Origin: Phoma sp. XZ068
Lineage: Eukaryota; Ascomycota; Dothideomycetes; Pleosporales; Didymellaceae
Direction: 5' to 3'
Length of the DNA stretch: 64,000 nt
Assembly (NCBI GenBank): GCA_004835665.1
Contig: RBKR01000026.1
Span: 248,001 to 312,000 of the forward strand
Both the position numbers and the translations under genes were made by a program. Positions 10,440 through 22,137 of the stretch are shown piece by piece (position 1 is the first letter of the stretch; every line of letters begins with the position of its first letter). The notes beneath the pieces were generated by a model, which made no database searches, was not told where the DNA came from, and saw only the letters and a list, made by a program, of their open reading frames with translations.

Positions 10440-11684
10440 TTATCGCATGCTAAAGAAACCTCTTCGATAGTCGCTAGACTCGGTCGAGTTGCGCTTCAGT
10501 GATGCCCACTTCGAGGAGATACTTCGAATGCCCTTGCGATGGCGCTGAGGATCGCTGCTGACTTCAGAGACAGGGGGTAGATCTGGTAGTGCAGTAATCT
10601 CTTCAACGCTTAGGAGTGAAGCGGTCCTGCCGCTGGGCGGGGGATGAAGCAGCAACGGAGGCAGCGCGGCTGGCTTCTTGAAGTCCACGATCTGCTCAAT
10701 GATGTCGTCTGGCTCGTCGCTGTCGGTCAGGGTCAGACCAGAGGTTCGCGGGGCTCCTTCAGAGAAAATGCTTGGAGACCTTAACCGAGCGACCTCGGAT
10801 GATTGGCGTTCTGACTTAGGCGAGAGAGCAGGAGTGTCTTCAATCTTTACCTCCATTGGCGATGATGGTTGTACATCTTCACTTGTATCACCAGTGGCAA
10901 GGCCTCCAAAGTGGAAGTCAAAGTCTTCGAAGCCACCGGGAGCCTTCAAAAACTCCTGTGCGCTGAAGGGCGTGTCGCAGTTCTCAGCAAAATTCTGGCA
11001 TGCTTGCCACCAACTTTGACTTTCTCTGCCAGGGGGAATTAGGGAACTTGCGCGTCTCGGTGGTGGTGGAGGCGGCCTCTGCGGAGGTTTGAGCTCATCT
11101 ACTGCCGGCGAAAATATGTCGGTTGCGCCGTCTTCGACCATCGTTGGCGCGTCTTGCTCGATGAACGATAATCGTGATTGTATATCGAGCATGATAGCGC
11201 GATGTGTGGCAAGTTCAGCTTGTAGGCTCTGGATCATCTCAAAAAGCTGCTGGTTGGACTGTCGAAGCTCTGATTTGGTAGTGGACGCAAACGAAGCACG
11301 TTTCGTGCTCGTGGTAATGTCTGAGAACCTGTTCAAGGTCGTGTTACCGATCGGAAGATATACGACTGCTTCTGTGGCGATTGGTTCTTTGGCGGTTGGC
11401 TTTTTGGCGGTTGGTTCGTTTGTACTGCACTTCTTGGTGGTTGGGTTCTTAGGGGGCCATTCCCTGTTGGCCAAACCCTTTGCGGTCCGTTCTTTAGTCA
11501 TTGGATCTTTGGTGGTCACTTTTTCCTTGGTGGTCACTTGTGCCTCTTTGGTCTGGGCGCTCGGCTCTCTAAATGTCGTTGTGTCCATCGTTGTGCCAGA
11601 CAGGTGCTTCCAGGCTGGGTGGTCTTGTATTGGCAATACGGTCCCTGGGTATGAGGGCATCGGCGCGCTCATTGAAGAAGACAT
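10440..11684 (-). CDS. Disordered Pro-rich protein with T-K repeat and coiled coil
   Basis: Unspliced, 414 aa, starting at ATG 11684 (MSSSMSAPMPSYPG). Residues about 40-105 are a degenerate tandem repeat built on T-K-E/D/K-P-x-T/A-K. A short coiled-coil-like region (SELRQSNQQLFEMIQSLQAE) follows, then a poly-Pro run (PPQRPPPPPPRR). Next is a motif rich in Trp and Cys (WWQACQNFAENCDTPF), and then a Ser/Pro/acidic tail. The Trp/Cys motif is the only part that looks under strong constraint. I do not recognise a named domain or function. It could be a scaffold or a nuclear regulator; both are guesses. Confidence 0.7.
   Translation of the reverse strand: MSSSMSAPMPSYPGTVLPIQDHPAWKHLSGTTMDTTTFREPSAQTKEAQVTTKEKVTTKDPMTKERTAKGLANREWPPKNPTTKKCSTNEPTAKKPTAKEPIATEAVVYLPIGNTTLNRFSDITTSTKRASFASTTKSELRQSNQQLFEMIQSLQAELATHRAIMLDIQSRLSFIEQDAPTMVEDGATDIFSPAVDELKPPQRPPPPPPRRASSLIPPGRESQSWWQACQNFAENCDTPFSAQEFLKAPGGFEDFDFHFGGLATGDTSEDVQPSSPMEVKIEDTPALSPKSERQSSEVARLRSPSIFSEGAPRTSGLTLTDSDEPDDIIEQIVDFKKPAALPPLLLHPPPSGRTASLLSVEEITALPDLPPVSEVSSDPQRHRKGIRSISSKWASLKRNSTESSDYRRGFFSMR
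11382..11560 (-). repeat. Degenerate coding minisatellite (T-K repeat)
   Basis: Imperfect units of roughly 18-24 nt in the coding strand of the gene at 10440-11684. They encode repeated TKE, TKD-P, TAK and TTK elements. On the plus strand it appears as repeated GGCGGTTGG and GGTGGTCACTTT words. Confidence 0.6.
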
Positions 11685-12292
11685 GATGAGGGAGTGTGAG
11701 ATTTTCAAGACCAGCTTGACGATGGAACCGTTGGACTAATGGTGGAAGTGCGACAAGTCGTGGAACGAAGGGGCCAACCTTCCTTATGATGCGCAGCCAT
11801 GTTTCATCCGCTACCTCACTCCCTACAAACGTACGAATGTACTACGTAGTAAAATCACTAGTTTTGGACTTGACGTGTGGCAGAGACCGGGTTCATTCGG
11901 TGCCCAGAAGGCAGGTCCGCAGGGGCATGGCAGCTTTGCGAGGGTCAGTGTTAGAGTTTAGTTTCTGATGCGCAATTCGCAGACAAGGATGATCGCGATT
12001 GTAACGACATTGAAATTAGTGCATAAAACCGCGTCAAGACGTTGGATGTCGTCGCTGGTTTCAGACGCGGACTGGTGTTTCGTCAAAAAAGGGAGGCGGA
12101 GCGGTCAGAAAGGATGACCTGGCGGCGCTAAGCCTTATCCCTAGGGCGACCAATCGGGACTGGTTCGTTTCAGGTGTAAGTTTGCATTTCATCCACCCCT
12201 CCATCACCAAGGCATGAAGTTGGCAAATCTCTATCAAATTTGCATCTTCATAGACCCTGGCTTTGCCATGATATGAAGCGCTACCCAGAAGA
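11685..12292. other. Intergenic region
   Basis: Holds the promoter side of the leftward gene 10440-11684 and the 3' flank of the amidohydrolase gene. A perfect 12-bp palindrome, TACTACGTAGTA, lies at 11840-11851, 156 bases upstream of the ATG at 11684. No coding region supported. Confidence 0.4.
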
Positions 12293-15205
12293 TCACTTCC
12301 ACAACCGTGTCGTATCAATGCGTCCAATAGCCTTTACCCATCCGCCAACCTCAAGCGGGCTACCCTCCCAAATCACCCAATCATTATGATCCAACTTCTT
12401 AGTCTCCTGTAAGCCGAGTATCTTGTAGAAGTTCGCACCAACAAGATCAAGCGCTTCATCGAACGATAAGCGGCCCTCGCTGTTCGCATACGCAATACCA
12501 GCAAGCAAACCCAGGTCTCTGGTCTCCCATGTTTCCTCAACCCCAATACCAAAACGCACACCGGCATCGAGCAGTATGTTGGTCGAGACATTGGTGAGTG
12601 GTGGACCTGTGAGTCCACGGCGTTGATCCCAACTCTGCGCATGGGGAAGCAACGGCGCAACAACAACAGAGATATTCGATGCTGCGAGTTCGTCCGCAAC
12701 AAGATGTGCTTCCGCAGCGCCGATAATCGCAACACGGAGGTTTGTCGAGCTGACCGATTCGATCTGCGACTTGAGTCGAATAATAGATACAATGGTGTCT
12801 GCGCTGTGCGCGCTGAGAACGAGTGTAGACTCCCCGGTGATTACCCGCTTCAGCCACGCTTTTTCGGTATTATTCGTCTTCGAATCGTCGTTATGCACGT
12901 CTTCTGCTGCCTCGACTAGCTGCGATCTGAGCGCACCAATAACACTTGAGATGCTTGGTGTTTTCCCTCCTTTTACGCCCAGGGTGAGTGGGAAATGGAT
13001 TGCCAATTCCGGATAGATGATAGCACCGTCTTCAAGCGCATTTTTCGCACCAGTATTGAACCCGACACTTACGCCCCTAGAATCAATACCCCCAGTGCCA
13101 GGGGCTGTGAATGCTCTAGTGACGCCATGCTCGAATGCCCGCGCAAGTTGCTTGCCGTCAAACGAAAGTCCATCCAGCGCAAAGGTAACGCCTTCATCGG
13201 GATAAGGTCCATCATGAGTGTCGCCCTCAGCATCGATCTCAGCAAGACCGAGCGAGGAGCCAAACGCTACAAGAGGTGGCGTCAGATGACCGTTCTTCAG
13301 ATGGACCGTTCGAACAGCGGTGTGCGCTAGGTCGAACTCTGCTATTTCAGACGTGCATGTTCCAACGCAAGAAAGTCTGCCGCCCAATACAATAGCCACA
13401 GCGTGTTCATTTTCAGTTTCTGGTTCCTTCGAACCGAGGCTGCCGTGAACCTTCGAAAAGCCTGTAAACACGATGGCCCCTCCAACATCGGTTGCAGTCT
13501 TCTCTTCAGCAAGGTCTAGATTCGGCTTGATGGCTGACGCGAGCGCCTTCTTCAGTTCGATGGGATCTGAGAACTGCTTTGCGCCATCGATCCAGACTTG
13601 GACTGGTGTGGCGCCCGCGCTCAACGGATCAGAATCCCAAACAACAACATCTGCATCGAAACCTGGCTTGATTTTCCCGATTCTATGACCAAGACCGAGA
13701 AGCTCAGCAGGTGCAGAGGTGACGCCTGCTAGTGCAGCATGATAGGGAAGACCATAGCTGTAAGCTTTTGCTGCCTCGAATACCACATGTTGTGAATTTA
13801 GGACGGGGTTGTCTGAGACATAAGTTGGAGTTATGTTGTGCGCATAGAGTATTGCACCGGCGCGCTCGGACGCAGTATAGGCTTCGACTTTGTAGTACAC
13901 TATGAAAGGTTGTAAGCGTCAACTTTGGGAGGACTTTGGGTATCATGGCGCGAGTGGAGGTCAATACTTACTATTGTCAGCAAAGAGTGCAGCGGCCGGC
14001 GTCCCACCATATGTGCGTTTGAGAACCTCGGGTACAAGGTACGTCTGGTGTGCGTGATGGAAGGCATACACTCGAAACTTGAATTCATTAGTGTGTCGAA
14101 CAAGGGCTTCCAAGTCTGGAATTGTGTAGCAGTGCGTGTTCACTCGAACCTGACCTCTCAGCACGGCACCAAGAGTCTCCCACTGTAGATCTTGTCGCAG
14201 GTATGAGTCCATTTTGTCAACACCAACAGCATCGGCCTTGGCACACCAATCGTCTTGCTCCTGCACGTATGCCCTAGCTTGCTCAAGCGCGTGTCGAAAC
14301 TCCCACGCTTCACCAAGTCTGCTGAAGGGGCCGCGCTCACCAACTTTGCCGTAGACTCGCTTAGGGTTTTCGCCACATGCCATCTTCAGGTATCGCCAGT
14401 TTCTGTCTGGGTCTGCGAAAAGATCTTGCTGGCTGATCTCTGTGCGGCCATTCTTTGGACCAACTGCAAACTTGAGCACGAAGGCTTCGCCACCGATATT
14501 ATTGCCGCTTCCGGGAAGGAAGAGCGACGTGGTAACGCCACCGGACTTGATGTATTCAAATTCGGGCTGGAGGGGGTCGATGCCATCGAGAGAACGCACA
14601 TATGGAGTGATATCCGAAGACAGCTCATTGTCGTCGCTTTGGAGATTACCGAGGCTCTCCAACCCGGCATGGCTATGCATGTCCACAATGCCAGCAGTCA
14701 GTTGGCGGCCTCTTGCATCGAAGATTTCGGTTTTATGCGGCAGATCTTGAGCATTGATTTTTGGCTGGACGCTGATAATAAGGCCTTTGTCCATGAACAC
14801 ATCTGATACAACCCAACCCCAGCCCTTCCCAGCTCTTGCATCCTCTTCAGATGTACCTGCAGCCGCCTCTCCGGTCCAGATCGTGGCATTGCGAATTAGG
14901 ACTGGTTTGGTCGACTTGACCCAACGCTTGTTGTGTTCGCGATGTGCGCTTGACTCAACGGGCTGCCGTCTTAAGCTAGAACAAAAGCCAAGGTCTTCCT
15001 CCAGCTTTGTAATAGAGAGCGTGCTGACAGGGCGTTCAGTGTTGTTGGCGATTTTGAGCGTTGTATAGGCGAGATATATCAAAGCTGTCGCCCCTATGAT
15101 GCGGAACATTCTGCGCTTCTGCCGGCGGTGCAGCCACGGGCGTGGCGTAGATGCCATTGTAGCATCATCATACGTTGGTAAACCTTCCGAGGAGAGCTTC
15201 CCCAT
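12293..15205 (-). CDS. Membrane-anchored amidohydrolase with a second, degenerate amidohydrolase-like half
   Basis: Exons complement(13972..15205) and complement(12293..13899), 946 aa. The 72-nt intron splits the codon that yields DNMYYKVEAY. One membrane segment lies near residues 34-51 after a basic cytosolic tail, so type II. The first half is a metal-dependent amidohydrolase: H177-S-H179 in VDMHSHAG, H358 in NTHCY, His cluster 383-386 (FHHAHQ), and D441 in VSDNPV. It closes with the usual GKIKPGFDADVVVWD strand. Residues from about 560 repeat the same order of elements without the metal ligands: GHLTPPLVAFGSSLGL replaces the H-x-H segment and GIGVEE replaces the aspartate. Such proteins are sometimes labelled carbohydrate esterase family 9 or imidazolonepropionase-like. 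The substrate is not predictable here. Confidence 0.85.
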
Positions 15206-16220
15206 GGCTGATTAGGAGCAGGAAAGCTATTGATGATGGTGTGTATCTCAACAAGTATATCGATGCAAAAAAGCGACGAATGTTATCCTGATGGGCGAAG
15301 ACGCGGTGGCTGAGGTCCAGGTGAGGTACATCCAGCCCCCGCAATTTATGGACGTCACGCAACGCGGCGACGCAATGACGACACAGGAAGTAAGGGTTAT
15401 TCACGTTCGATTTTGAATTCCTCGAAGATAGCTCAGAGTACACCGACAGATAGACACGCAACGGAACTTATCGATAAATTGGAGATGAAGATCAGATGCT
15501 GCCAAGTTGTACCCAGAAATGAACTAGTACCGCTGAACCGACCTAACCGTATCGAGCCAACTCGTCCTCTCTTGAAGACTCTCGCAAAGCTCACTTCTCA
15601 ACTGATAGTCGTTCTACTTACGATTTGATCAATATTATGAGACTTGCAATGGCTTGAACATGGTCATTACATTCCTTTCTCCAGAACAGTGCACGGGACG
15701 ATGAATGATTCGATCTGTGACGTGGGGATAACGTTTGAATGAATATGCATGGTAAATACGAGCTTTGCTCTATGAGTCTGATGGCAAAGTAAACTCTAGC
15801 ACTAATCACCTCCCAGAGAGCAGCTACAGATCAGACACCAGTGACGGCTCATGTACTAGACACGGTGCATACCAGAGCTACAGCGCGTACATGACGACAA
15901 TCCCTATTTCATCGAGGATGAGCCCACTCGAGACCTGATTAAACAGATGAGTCGACACGTCTGGTGCCTCTCGTTCACAAGCACACCTGCCGTGATTGGC
16001 ACGTTTCTGTTGATGGCGGTCAACATAGCTGTAAGGCTTCATCGCGCGGAGGGGGATCGCTGATGTTGGGCCAGAAGGGGCATCGCCGGCTCTTAGGTTT
16101 TAAAGGATGCTATCGGTGTGGCCTTTCCATTGCTTCTGGCGTTTTATCCATAATCTGTGGCTTGTTGAGGCCCACCGAGTTGAGCTTTTCCGACCCCGGT
16201 AGAGGCATTTCCGGTTCATA
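15206..16220. other. Intergenic region
   Basis: Upstream side of the amidohydrolase gene and 3' flank of the next leftward gene. No coding or RNA feature supported. Confidence 0.4.
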
Positions 16221-17078
16221 TCATGTAGACACATCGCTTTTACGTCTCGCGCCTTCTCCAAACTTCTTCTCCCACTCCTTAGACCGCTCCTTTGCCGGCG
16301 CTGAGAACTGCGTGCTCAGGCCACCTCGGCTCTTGACCTGCATTTTCTTCTCCGCCTCTTCCAGCTGCTTCAGCTGATCTTCAGCGCTCTGAATTTTCCT
16401 TTCGAGGGCAACTTCAAACATGTCCCTGCCCTTCCTTCGATTTTTCAGTCCATTATCTTCCAGATCAAAATACAACGCCCAACGTAATCCTTCTCTTCCC
16501 CATGGTGTCGATTCGTCTTCATCAGCGCCATCCCACTCATCGATCGCGACGAAGCCTTCCCAGCCATCGAAGAGCATCATTCGTTCGTCTTGAGTCCAAT
16601 CCCATTCGCCGACAATGTGTTCGATAGACCCACTGCGATTGCTGTACTTGAGCTCATACGTGGCCTTGTCGCAATAGACCCAGTTCAACATTGGCGGATC
16701 ATCACTGATCGTACTGACTAAACCTCGCTCTGGTGGGCACCTTGATTCATCCGGATACTGGATGTAGAAGCCAGCAAAAGCATGCATTGGCGGTTTCATC
16801 TCTTTACTGTCGTCCGGAGGTAAAGGTTTCCCCTCGTCATCACGCGGCACGACCCAGGCTTTGTCATGGCGCAATATGACAGTTCCATAGTCGATTTCTT
16901 CCTTGGCGATGGGGTCCTTCGAGTCGCAGTTGACAAGCAAGTTGAACTTGATCATGCGCGTTTCGTTGGCAGCTTCCTCATTTTGTTTCTTTTGGTACTC
17001 AACACCCTCCGCGACGCCTGTCACTACCGGAATCGCAATGACACAGCCACCAAGGAAGATTCCTAGAGGTAGCGCCAT
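16221..17078 (-). CDS. Small membrane-associated protein of unknown function
   Basis: Unspliced, 285 aa, starting at ATG 17078 (MALPLG). A hydrophobic segment at residues about 2-22 (LGIFLGGCVIAIPVVTG) could be a signal anchor or signal peptide. A linker EYQKKQNEEAANETRMIKFN follows. The central part has paired Trp/Tyr/Cys motifs (FAGFYIQYPDE, WVYCDKATYELKYSNRS, GEWDWTQDE, GWEGFVAIDEWDGADEDE). A charged coiled-coil-like C-terminus (ERKIQSAEDQLKQLEEAEKK) ends in a basic tail. The repeated aromatic and acidic motifs look conserved rather than random. I cannot name the family. Function unknown. Confidence 0.7.
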   Translation of the reverse strand: MALPLGIFLGGCVIAIPVVTGVAEGVEYQKKQNEEAANETRMIKFNLLVNCDSKDPIAKEEIDYGTVILRHDKAWVVPRDDEGKPLPPDDSKEMKPPMHAFAGFYIQYPDESRCPPERGLVSTISDDPPMLNWVYCDKATYELKYSNRSGSIEHIVGEWDWTQDERMMLFDGWEGFVAIDEWDGADEDESTPWGREGLRWALYFDLEDNGLKNRRKGRDMFEVALERKIQSAEDQLKQLEEAEKKMQVKSRGGLSTQFSAPAKERSKEWEKKFGEGARRKSDVST

Positions 17079-18703
17079 GAATAATTTGTATGTGATGTGA
17101 AGGAGGTTCACATCGTGAGCTTCGAGGACTGCATTGCGATGTTGGAACGTGTGGCGCTAGTTACGTCATAGCGCCCCCTCCGCCACGTTCACCCTTTAAC
17201 GCTCACACTTCACATCTCAAGACAGCAATTCCCGAGAAACCTGAAACTTTGGGATAATATACACCTCACCAAAATCTATCGTTATCGGTCATTGTTCTTG
17301 ATTTTTTAAAGCTTTATCAGTAGTAATTCGCTGCCCAACCTCGTTCTCTCATGCAGAAAACAGGAATCAACAATGATCATGACCAAGGAGTGACCGCATC
17401 GCCTCATCGATACAAACGAGTGACACCTCACCTTTCATATCCGATCAAGATATTCCCGACAGTAACAATTTCTCACTATTCAAGTTGGGAGCTTTGTCAA
17501 ACGATACACACGCCGCCAGTACATCTAGGCTTTCCTATCCAAGTACCAGCATGAATCAAATGATTCGGACAGATCATCTCACGAAAGGAAAACGCATCAT
17601 CGGGGACAAAGCATGCCATTGCGGCATGCTTGAGCATCGATGGAGCACTGACGGCGTGCCTCGATCAACAGAGGCAAACGAGCATATAGACGTCTGAAAA
17701 TATACAAGAACAAAATCCTAGTCAAGACCATGTTAGAGTACGGGATTCACTCACAATTCTTAACAAGATCCCAGTGTATTGGACATTGTATCAACTCCGC
17801 ATTATCTGTCCTTGCCCATGTGCTGACCCCTTAGTGCCCACACAGATCCAGCGAAATGATACAGATAATCAACCCTCTCCTCGGCCATAAACACGCACAA
17901 GCTTCATACCGTCTTAGGACGCACACCAGTGCTCTAGCCTCTTAGTATCCCGTCGGTGGACTGGTTCTCTCAGTGATCTACGCATAGATACTGATTTTGT
18001 TTGGAGACATTTGTTGCTGGATTGTGCCAGATTAAGACTCTTCATGGGCAGTATGGCTGTGGATGTGGCAGCTTAGACTGCTAGGCCTCGGATGAAGTGA
18101 GTCGAAGATTCCTGTTTGGTTGATTCGATCATTACGTTCGATGGATATCCGGTGTGAGGTGCACGAAACGTTTGTGCATCACCGTAGCTATGCGCTCAAT
18201 GTGTCATAAATCGAACGCATACTGTCACCAAGTCTCTATACCACAGTGTCGCTGTCTACGCTTGAATTCAAGTTTTAGTGAAGCATGAACGAAGCCGAGA
18301 ACAGCGTAACACCGATCAAAGTTGACCCACTTTCGGCAGCCTCGGCTCCACATCTTAGCGCTGCTGACTAAACAAGCTCCCATCAAAACTTCGTCGATTG
18401 CCGCCGCCACTTCCTTTCTTCATATAGAAAGTTGCACCCAAGCAATTTGACATCAAACTTCCTATTTTATGAATTTGGCGTTGATATAGCTTTGGGGAGA
18501 TCGAATCTTTGCTCCCAAGAACCCCTGCGCACAATCAATGCGCTGATGGTCCCGTAGCTCCGAGACATACCGTACAACACCCTTCAGGCTTTGCACTGCG
18601 CACTTCGCAGACTCTATAATTGCACCGGCGCCACGAGACACGATGTATGCGTGAACCAGTGTCGAAAGACTGAGAACGCTGTTTGCGTGTGTGAACCGCC
18701 ACG
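17079..18703. other. Intergenic region between divergent genes
   Basis: About 1.6 kb between the head-to-head genes at 17078(-) and 18704(+). Short open frames are scattered and show no coding bias or motifs. No repeats or RNA genes recognised. Confidence 0.4.
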
Positions 18704-19537
18704 ATGGTGCGCCGCAAAGAGGCCCCAATGGTGCGGCGCAGGACGAAGGAAATTGACGCACTCATTGCGCAGATGAATGCGGTCCGCATTGAGGACGAGT
18801 ACGACGATGTTGCTTCGATCACCGAAGACCTGGATCGCAAGCCCTTTCGCTTCTTCGATCTACCGTATGAGCTACGCCTCCGGGTGTACGAGTTGCTGCT
18901 CACCTTCCCGAAGACGATGGATCTCGATCCCACGAACCACCGCACCGTAGCACCTTCTCTTCGCATGTTCTACACATGCCACCGCATGCACGACGAAGCC
19001 TCCCGCGTATTCTACGGCCGTAATACATTCCGCCTCTTTCCCATTCACGGTCGCTACATCAACGCGAAGTACCCGCTCTTCGCGCGTCTACCGCGCAAAT
19101 ACCGCGGGCTCATAACAAGGGTAGAACTACGGCTAGGGCCAGGCTTCACGCGCCCACCGAAAGGATGGGTCGTGGATAGCCGGCTTGGCCTTGCTGCTGT
19201 GACGAAGGCGTACAAGCTGAGAATATTTGTTGAGATTGATCCAGCGTCGAGTGAGATCTTCGAGGGCTTCAGGACAGGCGAGAAGACATTCTATACGGAG
19301 TATTGCGTAGGTCTGTTAAGGGCTTTACTAGCGCAGATTCCCTCAGTGGGCGAGGTCGAATTTGATGCGTATCCTAGTGTGAGTAAGAGCAGCCCGCTGC
19401 TGAAGGGCTTGCTGGACGAAGCGAAGCTCAACCAGAAGAGGCTCGCTTGGGGGCCGGAGCGAGGGTGGGATAAGATAGTGGATAAGGATCTAGTGGGCAT
19501 ATTGGAGAAGATGGGCTTGGGAGGACTTTGGACTTAG
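18704..19537 (+). CDS. 2EXR/F-box-like domain protein
   Basis: Unspliced, 277 aa. After a basic N-terminus (MVRRKEAPMVRRRTK) comes a segment typical of the large fungal F-box-like or 2EXR family: FRFFDLPYELRLRVYELLL at about residues 48-66. Later come ACH-type motifs (FYTCHRMHDEASRVFYGRN) and a strand FRLF. In related proteins such modules sit in ubiquitin-ligase adaptors, but most family members are uncharacterised, so the role is inferred. From about base 19200 the codons become G-rich at the third position. A second in-frame ATG at codon 9 could also serve as start. Confidence 0.7.
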   Translation: MVRRKEAPMVRRRTKEIDALIAQMNAVRIEDEYDDVASITEDLDRKPFRFFDLPYELRLRVYELLLTFPKTMDLDPTNHRTVAPSLRMFYTCHRMHDEASRVFYGRNTFRLFPIHGRYINAKYPLFARLPRKYRGLITRVELRLGPGFTRPPKGWVVDSRLGLAAVTKAYKLRIFVEIDPASSEIFEGFRTGEKTFYTEYCVGLLRALLAQIPSVGEVEFDAYPSVSKSSPLLKGLLDEAKLNQKRLAWGPERGWDKIVDKDLVGILEKMGLGGLWT

Positions 19538-22137
19538 CAACTACGAATGAGATGAGTTACGACTCCTTCTTACCTCCTGTTTCGCGTGCACTTGACTTCG
19601 TCAGTGTAGGTTTGGCAGATGGCGTACTGGGCGCTTCATCAATGGCGTCTCACGTCGCTCGGGCTTCTTTGTTCGAAATGCATTGCTCTGCCACCATCAA
19701 AGACCAGCACATTCTACATCACCACTCGAAATGTCACCACGGCCCCTCAAATACATCACGACGCGGCTACGACAAAATTGCACTAATGATGACAGTGCTG
19801 GGCGCTGCTGAGCGATAAGAAGGAGAGCGCTGCATTAATGCATGCTCCCGCAACCTGCCCATCCGCCCTCAAATGCAATAAAGGCAACATCTCAGGTATC
19901 TCGAGTCGCCATCCACTTCTTTTCTGAATATTATCCTGGGTTTCTCGACAGCTCCACGAGACGAGCTCACTCGGCCATTATCGATGCACCAAACATTCGC
20001 AAACGTTTTTGCTGCTTCAGTCACGCTCTACTGCACATCCGCCATGTCGTATCGACCCCATGACTACTTGGCTTGCACGCTGCGCATGTGGTCTTCTCAC
20101 TTTGACCGAGTACTCAGTGATCAAGCCATCACCTGCCTTCGCTTTGCGCTTGATTCACTCGTCTCCTTGGCCTCGATGTCCTCTGCACCTAGTTTGCAGC
20201 ATTTGTGTCTTGATAACGACTCACGGGAGGTGCGGTCACACCACAGTACAGAAACAATTTCCAATGTTTGCTGACTCTGCTCGTAGAGGAGCACTCGCAG
20301 AGGAGCACCAGCGGTTTCGGGTCGGCACCATTTACGGACAGTTGGTCCTTGAGAACTCTACAATTATTATCGTATCCATACCACAGCGACCTACCTCGTA
20401 TACTCGAACCAGACTCCAGTGTACTTTTACTTTGTTGTACATCTCAAGATTCTCGACCAGGCCTGTTCTCAAGTGCGTTGAGCTTAAAATAAAAGGCTAG
20501 AAGAACAAGGTCTGCGAAATAAAGCTGCGGATGCCTGCTCAAGTCAGTCTGTGCTGGGACAAGACACGAAGAAGCTGTGTTCCTGTAATACTTACTCACC
20601 CGCGTCTGCGCATGGGGCCGCACGCTCCAAGAGCCAGTCTCTTTTTCGTAGAGATAAAACGTAGGAGTATAGTACTCAGTCCAGCTCGGCATCGATCGCT
20701 GCGAGGTTCATAACATATGAGGTTTGATACCTAAGATACTGCACCTGTTAGTATATTTTTCAAGCACAACAAAACTGTTTTTGGTTGTTGAAGATCTCAT
20801 CAACGTCATCTTCAATAGACATTTTTGTTTTCAACCTGCTCAGCTAATAGCTTAACATTAGCGCTCGGGATGGATTGCGTTCTGCAACGGATCCTGGAGC
20901 ATGGAGCAAGCGTGGAGCAAGCGTGGACCACCTACCCAGTGTCTACGCTGACCCCATGTGTTTCCAAACAAATATGTCTGCATGTAGTAGTTTACTGCGA
21001 AGCAGAAGACCTGGTTTCACGTTTTCTGATTTTTCGGTCCACAATCTCCAACTAGCCACACGGCTACGGGTGCAGATGCCTTTGATCGTGGGCTTGAGGG
21101 ACTTATCGTTGGTTAGATCTCGCTACTCTGGCGACCTACTGACAGTGTATTCGCAAGGTTTGAACACTTAATTGTTTTGGAAACCAGATGACCCTATCAA
21201 ACTAGAGTTCAGAAGATCCAACTGGTCACGCCCTCGAAACAGAGGTGAACTAATACGTCCAGAGCCAACAATATGTTGTTGATCACGCACTCCCCCACAG
21301 TGATGTATAAAATCCTCACGTTTCCACTGTTTTCCAGTCTGCTAGGCTGTGGGATCTCAGAGCTGTATGGGATAGCTCCACCACGTACAGTGATGTCAAT
21401 ATACTGTGTTTCAAAACAGTGCTACGGCTAATCCTGAAAATTCTTACATATATTCTACCTCGTACCCCTGAATACATTACAAGGGCAAGGAAACACACAG
21501 CCAGCATCACATTATGTTGGTGAAAGTTCTTTTTGTCTTCTATCTGGCTTCACACAGCTTCTGTAGTGAAACATCGAGGATGGCGCAGCTTCGTACTCGA
21601 CCAAGAGCTACTCCAGCACGATGATGCAACCTGGGCTAGTGAAAGGTTATTTCTTGGACGGGAGTGAATTGTTTTGCTCACGCGCGCCGTTCACGTCCTG
21701 CAGCAGCACCAGCAACAAGGACCGTGCCTTCGCGCTCAGCACCGAAGAGCTCTTTCCCTCACCTACCTAGGTAGCCGTGGCCAATCAGCTGGCAGCAAAT
21801 AGACAGCAACGTCAACTTCCTTCCTTCGAACAGATCCACTTCATCCGGAAGGGGAAGGATTGTCGTGGGAAAGAGTGCAGGAGCGCAGCTTTGGCCAAGG
21901 AAAGCTTGCCCCATGGCGTCCATTCACCCTCGAGAGCCGCTAAGCCCACTAGTGCGATACTTCGGTGCACCTTGAGTATGAAAGGCTTCATCAGGTTGGT
22001 ACTATTATTTCTTATACACTCAACTGCCATTATCAACCATCAACCACACTCATTTGAACAGCAATTGCAGTTTTATATCACATCCCTCACTCCTTACAAC
22101 TTCTTCGACCTTGTATATCAACCTCATCTCTTCTACC
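19538..22137. other. 2.6-kb gene-poor interval
   Basis: No convincing gene. A two-copy 11-bp tandem (GGAGCAAGCGT) lies at 20903-20924. The stretch 20700-21560 is more AT-rich than flanking genes and could hold an old decayed element, but I see no terminal repeats or transposase-like frame. The last 150 bases are pyrimidine-rich leader of the next gene. Confidence 0.4.

Noticed and set aside
11089..11739. 216-codon plus-strand frame with hydrophobic repeats (VGFLAVGSF type)
   Set aside because: It is the complement of the T-K repeat in the minus-strand gene; the apparent membrane repeats come from that minisatellite.
20700..21560. Suspected transposon remnant
   Set aside because: More AT-rich than flanking genes, but I found no terminal repeats, target-site duplication or transposase/reverse-transcriptase motif.
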